This document shows, one piece after another, positions 19,518-29,430 of a stretch of 64,000 nt of DNA. This stretch comes from Ensifer sp. BR816 (GTDB lineage Bacteria > Pseudomonadota > Alphaproteobacteria > Rhizobiales > Rhizobiaceae), in NCBI RefSeq assembly GCF_000378985.1, contig NZ_KB905370.1, positions 5,749,520 to 5,813,519 on the forward strand, read 5' to 3'. The stretch's first letter is position 1; each line of letters begins with the position of its first letter. The notes below the pieces were generated by a model that saw only the letters and a list, made by a program, of their open reading frames with translations, had not been told where the DNA came from and made no database searches. The position numbers were made by a program, and so were the translations under genes.

Positions 19518-20831
19518 ATGACTTCCATCTCAGAAGACACTCTCAACGCCCGACAACAAGCGGGAGATACCAACTCGGTTTCGGGTGCGGCTCGTATCGG
19601 AATGGGCCTCGTCGAATTCATCGTGACGATTGCCGTGATGACGGCAAGCGTGGCGCTCGCGATCGACAGCATGCTGCCGGCGCTTTCGAGCATCGGGCAG
19701 TCGTTCGACGTTGCCAATGCCAACGATGCACAGCTCGTCATCGGCATATTCTTCCTCGGATTCGGCTTCTCGCAGATTTTCTTCGGCAGCCTTTCCGACG
19801 CCTTCGGCCGCCGCGTGGTGTTGCTCGGCGGCTTGGCCTTCTTCACCGTCTCGAGCTTCGCCGCCTCGCAGGCGACGAGTTTCGAAGCGCTGCTGGTGCT
19901 TCGCTTCATCCAGGGCATCGGTGCCGCGGCAGTGCGCATCACCACCATGGCGATCGTCCGCGACTGCTTCGGCGGCCGCGAGATGGCGCGCGTCATGTCC
20001 TATGTGATGATCGTCTTCATGATCGTGCCGATCGTCGCTCCGTCGCTCGGACAGCTTGTCATCATGTATGCGAATTGGCACTGGATCTTCATCCTCATCG
20101 GGCTGATCGGCCTCGCTTTGTTCGGTTTGGCCTTGACCCGCATGTCGGAGTCGCTATCGGCCGAAGAGCGCATGCCACTCTCCGTCGGCGCTATCCTGTC
20201 CGGATTCCGGACGGTCCTGACGAACCGCATCACCTGCGGCTACATGATCGGGCTTACGCTGTTCACGGCGGTTATCTGCGCTTACATCGTCAGCGTTCAG
20301 CAGGTCTTCGGTGAGATTTACGGCCTTGCCGATTGGCTGCCGATCGCCTTTGCCGGAACGGCCGGCGGCATCGCGGTCGCAAACTTTGCAAATGGCTTCT
20401 TCGTCCGCAGCTTCGGCATGCGCCGCATTTCGCATGCTGCGCTGATCCTGTTCACGCTGATTGCAGCCGTCGGCTACGCTCTTTCGTTGGCCGGCACGCC
20501 GGCCTTCGTCGTCAGCTATCTGCTGTTCTCGGTGCTTTTGATGTTTTTTGCCGTGATCGCCACCAACTTCACGGCCATCAGCCTCGAGCCAATGGGGCAC
20601 CTCGCCGGAACGGCGACGGCGATCACCGGCTTCATCTCGACGACTGCCGGCGCCCTGATCGGCAGCGCCGTCGGCCAACTTTTCAACGGCACGCTGCAGC
20701 CCTTGTTCGGTGGTTACGCGCTCTTCGGACTGCTGACCATTGCCGCAACGCTCTGGGCGGAAAACGGAAAGCTCTTCACGCATCCGGGCGATATGCATAC
20801 TGAGCCTGACCACGGTGGTGGCCACCTATAA
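19518..20831 (+). CDS. Bcr/CflA-type MFS drug efflux transporter, copy 2
   Basis: 437 residues, with an N-terminal extension of some 30 residues before helix 1 (EFIVTIAVMTASVALAIDSMLP). The DHA1 signature is GSLSDAFGRRVVLLGG, followed by RFIQGIGAAAVRI. It is a tandem paralogue of the preceding gene and probably forms one transcript with it. Divergence at the residues of helices 7-10 suggests different substrates. ATG 19518 is preferred; the frame extends back to a TTG at 19482 without added family similarity. A terminator follows at once. Confidence 0.88.
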   Translation: MTSISEDTLNARQQAGDTNSVSGAARIGMGLVEFIVTIAVMTASVALAIDSMLPALSSIGQSFDVANANDAQLVIGIFFLGFGFSQIFFGSLSDAFGRRVVLLGGLAFFTVSSFAASQATSFEALLVLRFIQGIGAAAVRITTMAIVRDCFGGREMARVMSYVMIVFMIVPIVAPSLGQLVIMYANWHWIFILIGLIGLALFGLALTRMSESLSAEERMPLSVGAILSGFRTVLTNRITCGYMIGLTLFTAVICAYIVSVQQVFGEIYGLADWLPIAFAGTAGGIAVANFANGFFVRSFGMRRISHAALILFTLIAAVGYALSLAGTPAFVVSYLLFSVLLMFFAVIATNFTAISLEPMGHLAGTATAITGFISTTAGALIGSAVGQLFNGTLQPLFGGYALFGLLTIAATLWAENGKLFTHPGDMHTEPDHGGGHL

Positions 20832-20835
20832 GAAA

Positions 20836-20866
20836 AAGCCCGCGCGGTGTTCCGGGCGGGCTTCTC
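20836..20866 (+). terminator. Terminator between the efflux pair and the minus-strand genes
   Basis: Stem AAGCCCGC (20836-20843) pairs with GCGGGCTT (20856-20863) just after the efflux stop. The A run on its left side lets it also serve the minus-strand phosphatase gene that ends at 20891. Confidence 0.8.
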
Positions 20867-20890
20867 ATCACGATCTCTTCATCGTCCTTG

Positions 20891-21715
20891 TCACACCGTG
20901 AAGACTTCGCGCCGCAACGCCTCCCAGCTTTCTTTGTCCGTCGCAAGCAGCAGCCCGCCATTGGTGTGTGCCGGAAGGTAGGGCGATCCGTCGAAGCGCG
21001 CCGCATAGGCGCCGGCCTCTTCGGCGATCAGCGTGCCGGCGAGGTGGTCCCACGGCATGAGCTTCTGGTACATCAGGAAATGCAGATGACCCGCAGCGAA
21101 GATACGATACTCATGCGCGGCACAGCGGTAGCTGGTGGCGATCCTCACCTTGGCCATATTGGCCATGACGATCCGGCGGTCGTCTTCCTTGTAGAAGCCC
21201 GTTGATGCGCCGCCGACCATGCTCTCGAGCGGTACGCCGGCGGTGACCGAGAGCTTCTCCTGCGATCCGTTCGGCCGGCACATCCAGGCGCCGGACCCCC
21301 TTTCGGCAATTACCCAATCATTGCCGAGCGGATCGTAGATGATGCCGGCGACGGTTTCGCCCTTGGCGACGACGCTCGCCATCACGCCGAAGAGCGGCAG
21401 GCCGGCTGCGAAATTGAATGTCCCGTCGATCGGATCGACGACGATAGCGAAATCGGCATCCGCCAGCTTGTCGAGGAGCGCCGGGTCGGCAGCGACCGAC
21501 TCCTCACCGATGAAGACCGCGCCCGGTGCGACGGTATCGATCTTCGACTTGATCAGCCTCTCGGCCGCCTCATCGCCTTCGGTCACCAGATCGATCGCCT
21601 CGGATTTCACCCGCACATCGCCCGAATCCAAGTTCCGGAAGCGAGGCAGGATCTCCTTCACCGCCGCCTCCTGCAAAAGATTGGCAAGGGCGGCGATGTC
21701 GACGGGCTGGCTCAT
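20891..21715 (-). CDS. Inositol monophosphatase-family protein (SuhB/CysQ-like)
   Basis: 274 residues from [17 protein letters not shown]. The metal and phosphate motifs are [26 protein letters not shown] and, near the C-terminus, [15 protein letters not shown]. This is the Mg-dependent lithium-sensitive phosphatase fold, acting on inositol phosphate, fructose-1,6-bisphosphate or 3'-phosphoadenosine nucleotides. The exact substrate cannot be read from sequence. The ATG overlaps the ttcA stop by 4 bp (21712-21715), so the two are coupled. The longer frame to 21892 lies inside ttcA. Confidence 0.88.
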   Translation of the reverse strand: MSQPVDIAALANLLQEAAVKEILPRFRNLDSGDVRVKSEAIDLVTEGDEAAERLIKSKIDTVAPGAVFIGEESVAADPALLDKLADADFAIVVDPIDGTFNFAAGLPLFGVMASVVAKGETVAGIIYDPLGNDWVIAERGSGAWMCRPNGSQEKLSVTAGVPLESMVGGASTGFYKEDDRRIVMANMAKVRIATSYRCAAHEYRIFAAGHLHFLMYQKLMPWDHLAGTLIAEEAGAYAARFDGSPYLPAHTNGGLLLATDKESWEALRREVFTV

Positions 21716-22602
21716 TCTTTGGGCTCCGGAGAAAGGGATTGGAAATCGAACAGCTTCGGATCGAGCAGGTGCGAGGGGTTCACGTGTCCGAGCGCGCGCA
21801 GCATTGTATCCTTGCGACCGGGCATGCGGCGCTCGATATCGGTAAGCATCGCCTTCATGGCGTTGCGCTCGAGACCATCCTGCGAACCGCAAAGGTCGCA
21901 GGGGATGATCGGGAATTCCATCGCCGCGGCGAACTTCTGAAGGTCGTCCTCTGCGGCATAGGCCAGCGGCCTCAAGACCGTCAGGTCGCCTTCGTCATTG
22001 AGCAGTTTCGCCGGCATGGATGCGAGCCGGCCGCCATGGAAGAGGTTCATGAAGAAGGTTTCGAGAATATCGTCGCGATGATGCCCGAGAACCAGCGCGT
22101 CGCACCCCTCCTCCCGCGCGATACGGTAGAGGTTGCCACGTCTCAGCCGAGAACAGAGCGAGCAATAGGTCGCGCCCGTCGGCACCTTCTCCTTCACGAT
22201 CGAATAGGTATCGCGATACTCGATCCGGTACCTGACGCCGATCGAGGCGAGGTAGTCCGGCAGGATGTGTTTCGGAAAGTTCGGCTGGCCCTGGTCGAGA
22301 TTGCAGGCAATCAGCTCTACTGGCAGATGCCCGCGCCACTGCAGGTCCATCAGCAGCGCCAAGAGGCTGTAGCTGTCCTTCCCGCCGGAAACGCCGACAA
22401 GCCAGCGCTTCGACCCCTTCAGCATGCCGAAATCGTCGAAAGCCTGACGCACCTGACGTAGCAGGCGTTTCCTCAGCTTGTTGAAGGAGACGGAAGACGG
22501 CATCCGCGCAAACAACGGATGTGCGCCGGCGTCGAAGACGCTATCTTCCGCATTGGCAGCAACGTCCATCATCTCGCGCTCAGGCGATGGTGAGAGTTCC
22601 AT
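21712..22602 (-). CDS. ttcA: tRNA 2-thiocytidine(32) synthetase TtcA
   Basis: 296 residues from [14 protein letters not shown]. The PP-loop ATPase motif is [13 protein letters not shown]; the two cysteines of [10 protein letters not shown] bind the catalytic [4Fe-4S] cluster, and CDLCGSQ is the further conserved Cys pair. It thiolates C32 of certain tRNAs. The frame extends upstream to 22659 but a family-like N-terminus starts near [17 protein letters not shown], so the true start may be 22602 or the inner [11 protein letters not shown]. Confidence 0.93.
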   Translation of the reverse strand: MELSPSPEREMMDVAANAEDSVFDAGAHPLFARMPSSVSFNKLRKRLLRQVRQAFDDFGMLKGSKRWLVGVSGGKDSYSLLALLMDLQWRGHLPVELIACNLDQGQPNFPKHILPDYLASIGVRYRIEYRDTYSIVKEKVPTGATYCSLCSRLRRGNLYRIAREEGCDALVLGHHRDDILETFFMNLFHGGRLASMPAKLLNDEGDLTVLRPLAYAAEDDLQKFAAAMEFPIIPCDLCGSQDGLERNAMKAMLTDIERRMPGRKDTMLRALGHVNPSHLLDPKLFDFQSLSPEPKE

Positions 22603-22711
22603 GGGGGCGATCCCGGCATCTGCGGGCACAATGGAGCGCCCAACGGTCTGCACCAGCACTTGCCCCGTCCAGCCGGGAAGATCAAGGAAAAAGCGGGAAG
22701 CCGCCCGTTAG

Positions 22712-23659
22712 TCACGGCCCGAAGACCGACCACCCGGTACGTGCGGCCAGCATCTCAAGAGCGAGCGATCCGAGCAGCGAATTGCCGTTCTCGTTGAGGC
22801 CAGGCGACCAGACGGCAATCGACGCCTTGCCGGGCGCAACGGCCATGATGCCACCGCCGACGCCGCTTTTGCCGGGCAAGCCGACGCGATAGGCGAAATC
22901 ACCGGAACCGTCATAGTGGCCGCAAGTGAGCATCAGCGCATTGATGCGCCGCGCCCGCTGGCGCGACACGACGGAATGGCCGGTCAGAGGATTGGTGCCG
23001 CCGGCAGCCAGGAACAGGCCGGCCTTGGCGAGCTGGCTGCAGGTCATGGCAAGCGCACAATGGTGGAAATAGACGCCGAGCACATGCTCGACCGGATGAT
23101 CAAGGCGGCTGAAGGACCGCATGAAGCTGGCAAGTGCGAAGTTGCGGAAGCCTGTGGCGGTCTCGGAGCGGGCCACCTCGTGGTCGATAACGATATTCTC
23201 GTCGTCGGCAAGATAACGCACGAAGCGCACGATCTCGCCGATCAGTTCCTTCGGCGTATGGCCGGCGAGGATAAGATCGCTGATCGTGATCGCCCCGGCA
23301 TTGATGAATGGATTGCGCGGCTTGCCGCCTTCGTGCTCGAGCTGCACGATCGAGTTGAAGGCTGAACCGGATGGCTCGCGCCCGACCCGGCGCCAAATAT
23401 TCTCGCCATGCTTGCCGAGCGCCAGCGTCAGCGTGAACACCTTTGAAATGCTCTGGATCGAGAACGGCACCTCCGCATCGCCGACACGATGCACCGCGCC
23501 GTCCGTCGTGACGATTGCCATGCCGAAATGCCGGGGATCGACGCGGGCAAGCTGCGGAATATAGTCGGCAACCTTGCCCTCGCCGAGCCGTGGTGTCAGC
23601 TCGCGATAGATGTCGTCGAGGATCGATTGCAGATCCTGTGGCGCTTTCTGCTCGGGCAT
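22712..23659 (-). CDS. glsA: Glutaminase (GlsA type)
   Basis: 315 residues, the normal length. Hydrolyses L-glutamine to glutamate and ammonia. The beta-lactamase-like active site S70-I-S-K73 sits in [17 protein letters not shown]; other family motifs are [16 protein letters not shown] and NPFINAGAI, and the glycine-rich [15 protein letters not shown]. It is cytosolic. The upstream 100 bp contain the rpsD terminator, so it has its own promoter or is read through from rpsD. Confidence 0.95.
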   Translation of the reverse strand: MPEQKAPQDLQSILDDIYRELTPRLGEGKVADYIPQLARVDPRHFGMAIVTTDGAVHRVGDAEVPFSIQSISKVFTLTLALGKHGENIWRRVGREPSGSAFNSIVQLEHEGGKPRNPFINAGAITISDLILAGHTPKELIGEIVRFVRYLADDENIVIDHEVARSETATGFRNFALASFMRSFSRLDHPVEHVLGVYFHHCALAMTCSQLAKAGLFLAAGGTNPLTGHSVVSRQRARRINALMLTCGHYDGSGDFAYRVGLPGKSGVGGGIMAVAPGKASIAVWSPGLNENGNSLLGSLALEMLAARTGWSVFGP

Positions 23660-23711
23660 ACGGCACTCCTCGATCTCAAGCGGCCACTACGAATGGGCTC
23701 GCTCCAACGTA

Positions 23712-23740
23712 CAAAAAAAACCGCCCGTCTCCGGGCGGTT
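23712..23740 (-). terminator. Rho-independent terminator of rpsD
   Basis: On the minus strand the stem AACCGCCCG (with CGGGCGGTT, 23719-23740) is followed by nine T, i.e. the A run at 23712-23720 of the plus strand. It lies 27 bp after the rpsD stop. Confidence 0.9.
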
Positions 23741-23766
23741 TTCGTAATTGTCTGGCCAGGCCCGGA

Positions 23767-24384
23767 TTAACGCGAATAGAATTCGACGACCAGGTGCGGC
23801 TCCATGACGACCGGGTATGGAACGTCGGTCAGGGCCGGAACGCGAACGAAGGTCGCGACCATCTTGTTGTGATCGGCTTCGATATAGTCCGGAACGTCGC
23901 GCTCAGCGAGCTGAACGGATTCGAGGACCGTAACCAGCTGCTTGGACTTGTCCTTAACCTCGATGACGTCGCCCGGCTTGCAACGGTAGGAACCGATGTT
24001 GACGCGAACGCCGTTGACCTTGACGTGGCCATGGTTGACGAACTGGCGAGCGGCAAAGACGGTCGGAACGAACTTGGCGCGGTAGACAATCGCGTCGAGG
24101 CGCGATTCGAGAAGGCCGATCAGGTTCTCCGGGGTGTCGCCCTTGCGGCGGGAAGCCTCAGCGAAGATTGCGCGGAACTGCTTTTCACGGATGTCGCCGT
24201 AGTAGCCCTTCAGCTTCTGCTTGGCGCGCAGCTGCACGCCGAAGTCGGAGAGCTTGGACTTGCGGCGCTGGCCGTGCTGGCCCGGGCCGTATTCGCGGCG
24301 GTTGACCGGGGACTTCGGACGGCCCCAGATGTTTTCGCCCATGCGGCGGTCAATTTTGTACTTGGACGATTCGCGCTTGCTCAT
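23767..24384 (-). CDS. rpsD: 30S ribosomal protein S4
   Basis: 205 residues from [22 protein letters not shown]4 nucleates assembly of the 16S rRNA 5' domain. The N-terminal [17 protein letters not shown] and the S4 RNA-binding domain ([16 protein letters not shown], then [11 protein letters not shown]) are visible. The AAAGGAA ribosome-binding site sits 6 bases before ATG 24384. In many bacteria rpsD is in the alpha operon, but rhizobia carry it alone, as here. Confidence 0.98.
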   Translation of the reverse strand: MSKRESSKYKIDRRMGENIWGRPKSPVNRREYGPGQHGQRRKSKLSDFGVQLRAKQKLKGYYGDIREKQFRAIFAEASRRKGDTPENLIGLLESRLDAIVYRAKFVPTVFAARQFVNHGHVKVNGVRVNIGSYRCKPGDVIEVKDKSKQLVTVLESVQLAERDVPDYIEADHNKMVATFVRVPALTDVPYPVVMEPHLVVEFYSR

Positions 24385-24517
24385 CGCATTTCCTTTCAAA
24401 CGGTTACACCGGCTTGTTGCCAAGCCGGATCAAGGAAACACGCCCTCCTCTGAACCCATTTTGGGAGTTCTGACAGGCTTCTCACGATCACGCTGCCGGA
24501 GAAACCACGGGACATGT

Positions 24518-24548
24518 CAAATGAAACACCGGGCATCGCTGCCCGGCG
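24518..24548 (-). terminator. Terminator of the MarR gene
   Basis: On the minus strand CGCCGGGCA and TGCCCGGTG (24527-24548) form a hairpin with a GCGA loop, followed by TTTCATTT. It lies about 65 bp after the MarR-family stop and upstream of rpsD. Confidence 0.6.
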
Positions 24549-24611
24549 TTGGGGCGGCTTTAGTGGTTGCGAACCACATTGTCAAACGAAATCGTGGCAA
24601 CCAGCGTCGGT

Positions 24612-25139
24612 TCAAACCGGATCACCCGCCTCGGCCCGTTCCAACGAAATAAGCAGTTTCCTGAGAAGCGCACCGAGTGCGGCGCGGTCTTCCTTGCCGA
24701 GCCCTTCAAGATATCGCGTCTCGCTCGCCATATCGGCGCGAAATGCCTCTTCCGCAAGCGCAATCCCTTTTTCAGTCAATCCGACAACGCTGCTGCGGCC
24801 ATCCGATGCAGAGCGCTCGCGCACGATCAGGCCCGCCTTCTGCAATCGATCGAGCCTATGCGTGAGCCCGCCAGACGAGATCATCAGAAGCGTATAGAGA
24901 TCGGTCGGTGTCAACCGATAAGGCGGCCCGGATCGCCTGAGCGTCGAGATCACGTCGAACTCGCCGCGGTCGAGGCTGAAGGAGGCAAAGGTCTCCTCGA
25001 TCGACGGGCGCACCAGATTTGAAAGACGGTAGGCGCGCCCGAGGATCGCCATTGGCTCGGTATCGAGATCGGGCAGCTCACGCTCCCACTGCACCCGCAA
25101 CCGGTCGACGTGGTCACTCTCGTCTTTATCATTCTGCAT
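24612..25139 (-). CDS. MarR-family transcriptional regulator
   Basis: 175 residues from MQNDKDESDHVDRLRVQW. The winged helix is clear: FDVISTLRRSGPPYRLTPTDLY, then recognition helix SSGGLTHRLDRLQKAGL and the wing RERSASDGRSSVVGLTEKG. Such dimers repress a divergent gene until a phenolic, peroxide or other ligand binds. The 119-bp gap to the divergent cupin gene carries two inverted 18-bp boxes, almost certainly its operators. No Cys is present, which argues against redox sensing of the OhrR type. Confidence 0.93.
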   Translation of the reverse strand: MQNDKDESDHVDRLRVQWERELPDLDTEPMAILGRAYRLSNLVRPSIEETFASFSLDRGEFDVISTLRRSGPPYRLTPTDLYTLLMISSGGLTHRLDRLQKAGLIVRERSASDGRSSVVGLTEKGIALAEEAFRADMASETRYLEGLGKEDRAALGALLRKLLISLERAEAGDPV

Positions 25140-25165
25140 CGCTAACTCCGGTGGCTGCAACGATA

Positions 25166-25212
25166 TATCTTGACGAGAAGATAGATTGAGGTAATATCTT
25201 CTCGTCAAGATA
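25166..25212. promoter_or_regulatory. Paired 18-bp palindromic operators between MarR and cupin genes
   Basis: TATCTTGACGAGAAGATA at 25166-25183 has 6-bp inverted arms (TATCTT/AAGATA). At 25195-25212 lies TATCTTCTCGTCAAGATA, its exact reverse complement, with 11 bp between. The centre-to-centre distance is 29 bp, close to three helical turns. Two boxes on the same face of DNA suit cooperative binding by two MarR dimers controlling both divergent promoters. Confidence 0.85.
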
Positions 25213-25258
25213 AATCATTTCGTACAGGAAGCCAATCGGACCGAAAATGGAGGCTAGG

Positions 25259-25594
25259 ATGTTTCATGTCATTCCTCGTGCTGAGCAGAAGCAGAGCCCC
25301 AACCGAACGATCCTCTTCGAAGGCGGCCAGTACGGCACGCCGATTTCGGTCTTCCTGATGGACGCCGCCCCGGGCCAAGGTCCGGCTCTTCATGTCCATC
25401 CTTATCCCGAGACTTGGATCATTCACTCCGGCGAGGTTGAGTTCACGGTTGATGCACAAACGATCACGGGCAAGACCGGTGATATCATCGTCGTCGACCC
25501 TGAAACCCCGCATCGTTTCGTCAACACTGGCACCAGTCGTCTGGAGATGACCTGCATCCATGCGTCCGATCGGGTCATCCAAAGCTGGCTCTAG
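25259..25594 (+). CDS. Cupin-domain protein
   Basis: 111 residues from MFHVIPRAEQKQSPN. A single cupin barrel: motif 1 is PALHVHPYPETWIIHSGE, with two His and the Glu/His metal ligands, and motif 2 is PETPHRFVNTG. It may bind a metal and act as a small dioxygenase, isomerase or sensor. ATG 25259 has an ideal GGAGG 7 bases upstream, better than ATG 25247. It is divergent from the MarR gene and probably its target. Confidence 0.87.
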   Translation: MFHVIPRAEQKQSPNRTILFEGGQYGTPISVFLMDAAPGQGPALHVHPYPETWIIHSGEVEFTVDAQTITGKTGDIIVVDPETPHRFVNTGTSRLEMTCIHASDRVIQSWL

Positions 25595-25680
25595 TTCAGG
25601 CGCGGCAACCGGGTGTGCCGCGCGGTAAGCCAGCAGCAGGGATGTGCATATGGAAATGACGTCTCCGACGCGAGAGGGAC

Positions 25681-27195
25681 TCACTCCGCCGCGGCGGCCG
25701 CCGGATTCGCCGTATCAGGCCCGTTCGCGTCACCTGGCGCAGTTTCCGCAGCAAGATCAGGAAAAGCGACGATTCGTTTGCCGGCGAAATCCGCGTGCAC
25801 GACGATCAGCCCCTGCTCTTCGAAATAGCCGAGGAGCCGCCGCGCACGGCGGGCCGAGTGGGTACCGTAAGCGCGTGCGATCATCGCGTCAGAAGGGCAT
25901 GGCATTCCACGCACGGCCGCCTGCGCCATCATCAGGAAAACGCCCTGCAGGTCTTCGGTCACGCGATCGGCGAGTTTAAGAGCCGACGCCCACGCTTCAG
26001 TCGCCGCCGTTTCGGCATCGACTCCAGAGCGGGCCACGGCCGTCTTGCGCCGAAAAACACTGAGTGACGGCGCGGAGCCTGGCACACGGCGGATGCGGCA
26101 GCGGACGAGGAAATCTTGATATAGCTCGGCATCGGGCCGGAACGCCGCCTCCGGGATTGCGAGAATCTCGGCGAAGACGCCGTCGAGCAAAGCTTCCCGC
26201 TCCTCGACGGAGAGTTCCGGCTGGGCGGGTTTCGATTCGACCAGCGCCACAGGCTCCGGCCGCGGCCGCGACAATTCCGCAAGGATGTCACTTGCCGGGC
26301 GCGGCTGGGGCGCGGCACGGCGGATAATGGGGCGGCTCAGTTCCTCCGGATCCGGCGTGAAGATCAGGTCCGCGACGTCCTGCGGCGCTTCCGGCAAGGG
26401 CATCAGCTTCGGGCTCGTCGAGCGTGCCGAGGTCTCGACCGAACCGATCGTCACCTTCAGCGGCCTACGGGAAAGCGCCGGGCCGAGCGCCACAAACGAG
26501 CCGCGCTTCAGGTCGCGAAACATTTCTGCCGTGCGACGGTCCATGCCGAGCAGATCCGCGGCGCGCTGCATGTCGATATCGAGGAAGGTGCGCCCCATCA
26601 GGAAGTTGGAGGCTTCCGCCGCGACGTTCTTCGCAAGCTTCGCCAGGCGCTGCGTCGCGATGACGCCGGCAAGACCGCGCTTGCGGCCGCGGCACATCAG
26701 ATTGGTCATCGCGCCGAGCGACACCTTGCGCGCCTCTTCGGACACGTCGCCCCCGACCGAGGGCGCGAACATCTGCGCCTCGTCGACGACGACCAGAACA
26801 GGATACCAGTAGTCACGATCCGCATCGAACATCGCATTCAGGAACACGCCGGCGCTGCGCATTTGTTGCTCGACGTCGAGACCTTCGAGCGAAAGCACGC
26901 AGGATACGCGATGCTGGCGAATGCGCGTCGCAATGCCGATCAGTTCCGCATCCGTCCGCTCGCCCTCGATCACCACATGGCCGAACTTGTCGGCGAGCGT
27001 AACGAAATCGCCTTCCGGGTCGATGATGCACTGCTGCACCCAGGGGGCGGACTGCTCGAGCAGGCGGCGCAACAGATGCGATTTGCCGGAGCCGGAATTG
27101 CCCTGCACCAGGAGACGCGTTGCCAGAAGCTCTTCGATATCGAGCGAGGCCGAAGTCCCCTCGGACGTCGTTCCCATGTCGATGCCGACTTTCAT
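25681..27195 (-). CDS. HerA/DUF87-type ATP-binding protein
   Basis: 504 residues from MKVGIDMGTTSEGTS. The Walker A motif is QGNSGSGKSHLLRRLL (residues 31-46) and Walker B is VLVVVDEAQMFAP. The FtsK-HerA core also contains GRKRGLAGVIATQRLAKLAK and DLLGMDRRTAEMFRDLKRG. Residues about 260-380 are a proline-rich linker; the C-terminus contains a predicted winged-helix-like segment (ARAYGTHSARRARRLLGYFEEQGLI). Hexameric DNA pump or helicase is the family role; no NurA gene is adjacent. A GAGGTGGGA site precedes ATG 27195. Confidence 0.85.
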   Translation of the reverse strand: MKVGIDMGTTSEGTSASLDIEELLATRLLVQGNSGSGKSHLLRRLLEQSAPWVQQCIIDPEGDFVTLADKFGHVVIEGERTDAELIGIATRIRQHRVSCVLSLEGLDVEQQMRSAGVFLNAMFDADRDYWYPVLVVVDEAQMFAPSVGGDVSEEARKVSLGAMTNLMCRGRKRGLAGVIATQRLAKLAKNVAAEASNFLMGRTFLDIDMQRAADLLGMDRRTAEMFRDLKRGSFVALGPALSRRPLKVTIGSVETSARSTSPKLMPLPEAPQDVADLIFTPDPEELSRPIIRRAAPQPRPASDILAELSRPRPEPVALVESKPAQPELSVEEREALLDGVFAEILAIPEAAFRPDAELYQDFLVRCRIRRVPGSAPSLSVFRRKTAVARSGVDAETAATEAWASALKLADRVTEDLQGVFLMMAQAAVRGMPCPSDAMIARAYGTHSARRARRLLGYFEEQGLIVVHADFAGKRIVAFPDLAAETAPGDANGPDTANPAAAAAE

Positions 27196-27606
27196 TCCCA
27201 CCTCTTCGTCACCGATTGATTCGCGATTTGGCCGGATCGCCAAACAGGGCACACCTAGCACGGTTTTGCCCGCGGTCAGGACCACGTTCCGACAACTCAC
27301 AGGAATACGTAGTCCCTCGGACATCGCAAGGCTGCTTTGCCGCAAAAAGCCCGCAAAAGTGGAAATCGGGTGTAACCGTTCCCATATCTCGAATCACCCG
27401 ATGACGGGCGACATAGGCATACGACTCCACTGATGTCCCAGCGCGAAACCGAGAACCACTTTCAATTTGACAAGCATATGCGCGAGGCGGGCAAGGATGC
27501 CTACCGCGTCATCTCGCGGGCCGAAGCGCTCGTGGCTTAGCCTCGCGCTTGCCGTTGCCATTGTCCTTGCTGTAGCCGTCTTCATCTGCCGACGGCGTTT
27601 TGACGC
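27196..27606. other. Intergenic stretch between murI and the HerA-like gene
   Basis: No sure gene. A short plus-strand frame starts at ATG 27433 and stops at 27540 (35 residues, charged). In the +1 frame from 27521 a strong hydrophobic segment follows (SWLSLALAVAIVLAVAVFIC, then RRRF). Together they look like a small inner-membrane protein interrupted by a frameshift, but the second frame has no stop before murI. Also holds the HerA-like promoter. Confidence 0.4.
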
Positions 27607-28410
27607 TCATGCAGAACGCACCGTAAGCCCAAAGCCCTGCATCAATCGTCGCGTTGCGAAATCCGGCTTGCCGGAGGTGAAGATCGCCGGATCCTCGCCG
27701 TTCAGCGGTTCGAAACCGTTCGGCAGCGGGACCAGCGAACGCGCCCGCCGCGCAATCGCCTCGGCCGGATCGAGCCAGTCGACCGGCCAGGGCGCCAGCC
27801 GCCGGAAGACGTTCGCCATGAACGGATAGTGCGTGCAGGCTAGCACAACGATGTCGGTCTTGTTGCCGTCCATCTCAACGAAACACGGGGCGATTTCCGC
27901 CAGCACCGCCTCGTCCTCGAGCTTGTCGCCGCGGATATAGGCTTCCGCCATGCGTGCCAGGTTCTCCGAGCCGACGAGGCGCACATGGCACTGCATAGCG
28001 AAGGATTGGATCAGATCGCGGGTATAGGCGCGCTTCACCGTGCCGGGCGTTGCCAGAACCGAGACGAGGCCCGAACGCGTGCGCTCGGCCGCCGGCTTGA
28101 TCGCCGGCACCGTGCCGACGAAGGTCATCTGCGGATAGGCCGCCCGCAGGTCCGCTCCGACGAGCGTGAAGGCCGTATTGCAGGCAATGATGCAGATTTC
28201 CGGATCGTGGTCGGCCAGAAGCTGACCGAAAAGCGCGATCACCCGCTCCTTCAGGGCGCTCTCCTCCCATCCGCCATAGGGAAAGCCGGCATCGTCGGCG
28301 ATATAGATGAAGTGCCGTTCCGGCATCAGCACGCGCGCCTCGCGCAGCACCGTCAGGCCGCCGATCCCGCTGTCGAAGACGAGAATGGGTTTCAGTTCAG
28401 TCGTCGTCAC
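27607..28410 (-). CDS. murI: Glutamate racemase
   Basis: 267 residues with a GTG start. It makes D-glutamate for peptidoglycan. The first catalytic Cys lies in IIACNTAFT and the second in [10 protein letters not shown]; the N-terminal [11 protein letters not shown] is the substrate-binding signature. Its start lies 14 bases inside the end of trmJ (28397-28410), so the pair is probably translationally coupled. Confidence 0.96.
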   Translation of the reverse strand: MTTTELKPILVFDSGIGGLTVLREARVLMPERHFIYIADDAGFPYGGWEESALKERVIALFGQLLADHDPEICIIACNTAFTLVGADLRAAYPQMTFVGTVPAIKPAAERTRSGLVSVLATPGTVKRAYTRDLIQSFAMQCHVRLVGSENLARMAEAYIRGDKLEDEAVLAEIAPCFVEMDGNKTDIVVLACTHYPFMANVFRRLAPWPVDWLDPAEAIARRARSLVPLPNGFEPLNGEDPAIFTSGKPDFATRRLMQGFGLTVRSA

Positions 28411-29224
28411 CGCCGCCTTGCACCTTCCTGCTGCGCGCCGGCGCGCCCGAACCCCGCGGGTTTTCCCGCGTGAACCGGTCGAGCGATGAGATGACGCCGC
28501 GCAGCACCTGGATTTCCGATTCGCTGAAGGATGGCCTTGTCAGAACGGCGCGGAGATTTTCCACCAATTTCGGCCTTTTGTCGGCGGAGCGAAAATAATT
28601 GCGCGCGTCGAGCGCCTCCTCGAGATGATCGAACAGGCCCTGGAGATGATCCTTCGTGGCCGGCCGCTGCTCGATTGCCTGAAACGACGTCTCATCCTCC
28701 GACTCCATGCCCGTCTTCATCCATTCATACGACATCAGCAATACGGCCTGGGCGAGATTGAGCGAGGCGAAGGCGGGATTGACCGGGAAGGTCACGATCT
28801 CGTCCGCCAGTGCCACTTCTTCATTCGTCAATCCGGTGCGCTCACGACCGAAAATGATCCCAACCGCCTCTCCGATCTTGAAGCGCTGCCGGAGCGAACG
28901 AGCGGCGACGATCGGCGAACGCACCGGCTTGTAGCCGTCACGGTCGCGGGCCGTGGTGGCGTAGACGAAGTTGAGGTCGGCGATTGCCTCCTCGAGCGTG
29001 TTATAGAGCTTAGCCCCGTCGATCACATGATCGGCGCGGCTCGCGGCCGAGCGCGCCTTTTCACTCGGCCAACCGTCGCGCGGATTGACGAGACGCAGCT
29101 CCGACAAGCCGAAATTCGCCATCGCCCGCGCCACCATGCCGATATTTTCGCCGAGCTGCGGATAGGCGAGAATGATCGCCGGACCTTCGGTCAAGAGTTC
29201 GCGCTCGCTGTTGGTGCCTGCCAT
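28397..29224 (-). CDS. trmJ: RNA 2'-O-methyltransferase of the TrmJ family
   Basis: 275 residues. The SPOUT knot is visible: [21 protein letters not shown] at the N-terminus, then [12 protein letters not shown] and the [15 protein letters not shown] segment that closes the S-adenosylmethionine pocket. TrmJ methylates position 32 of tRNAs. A C-terminal region of about 80 residues (helical, basic end [15 protein letters not shown]) extends past the knot. The start is set at MAGTNSERE (29224); the frame reaches 29263 without known similarity. The assignment to trmJ over other SpoU members is by length and motif. Confidence 0.88.
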   Translation of the reverse strand: MAGTNSERELLTEGPAIILAYPQLGENIGMVARAMANFGLSELRLVNPRDGWPSEKARSAASRADHVIDGAKLYNTLEEAIADLNFVYATTARDRDGYKPVRSPIVAARSLRQRFKIGEAVGIIFGRERTGLTNEEVALADEIVTFPVNPAFASLNLAQAVLLMSYEWMKTGMESEDETSFQAIEQRPATKDHLQGLFDHLEEALDARNYFRSADKRPKLVENLRAVLTRPSFSESEIQVLRGVISSLDRFTRENPRGSGAPARSRKVQGGGDDD

Positions 29225-29430
29225 CGTGATACTTTGCCTCTGTTCGCCGCTTCCCTCGCACAAAAGCCCTCGAAGTTAAAGCCGGGACGCTGAAGTCGGC
29301 AACCTTCCTGCATCACCCAAAGTTTCGGCCAAGCATGCTTTGCCTTGTGGGTTCACAGTGCTATAGGGCTCTGGATTTTCCCACCGTCGGAATGCCGCAC
29401 GCGGTGCTCCGCAAGCTACGAGGCATATTC

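Noticed and set aside
29361..29366. CTATAG considered as the icd -10 element
   Set aside because: The only matching upstream hexamer (CTTTGC) is far from the rhizobial consensus; not listed as a separate feature.
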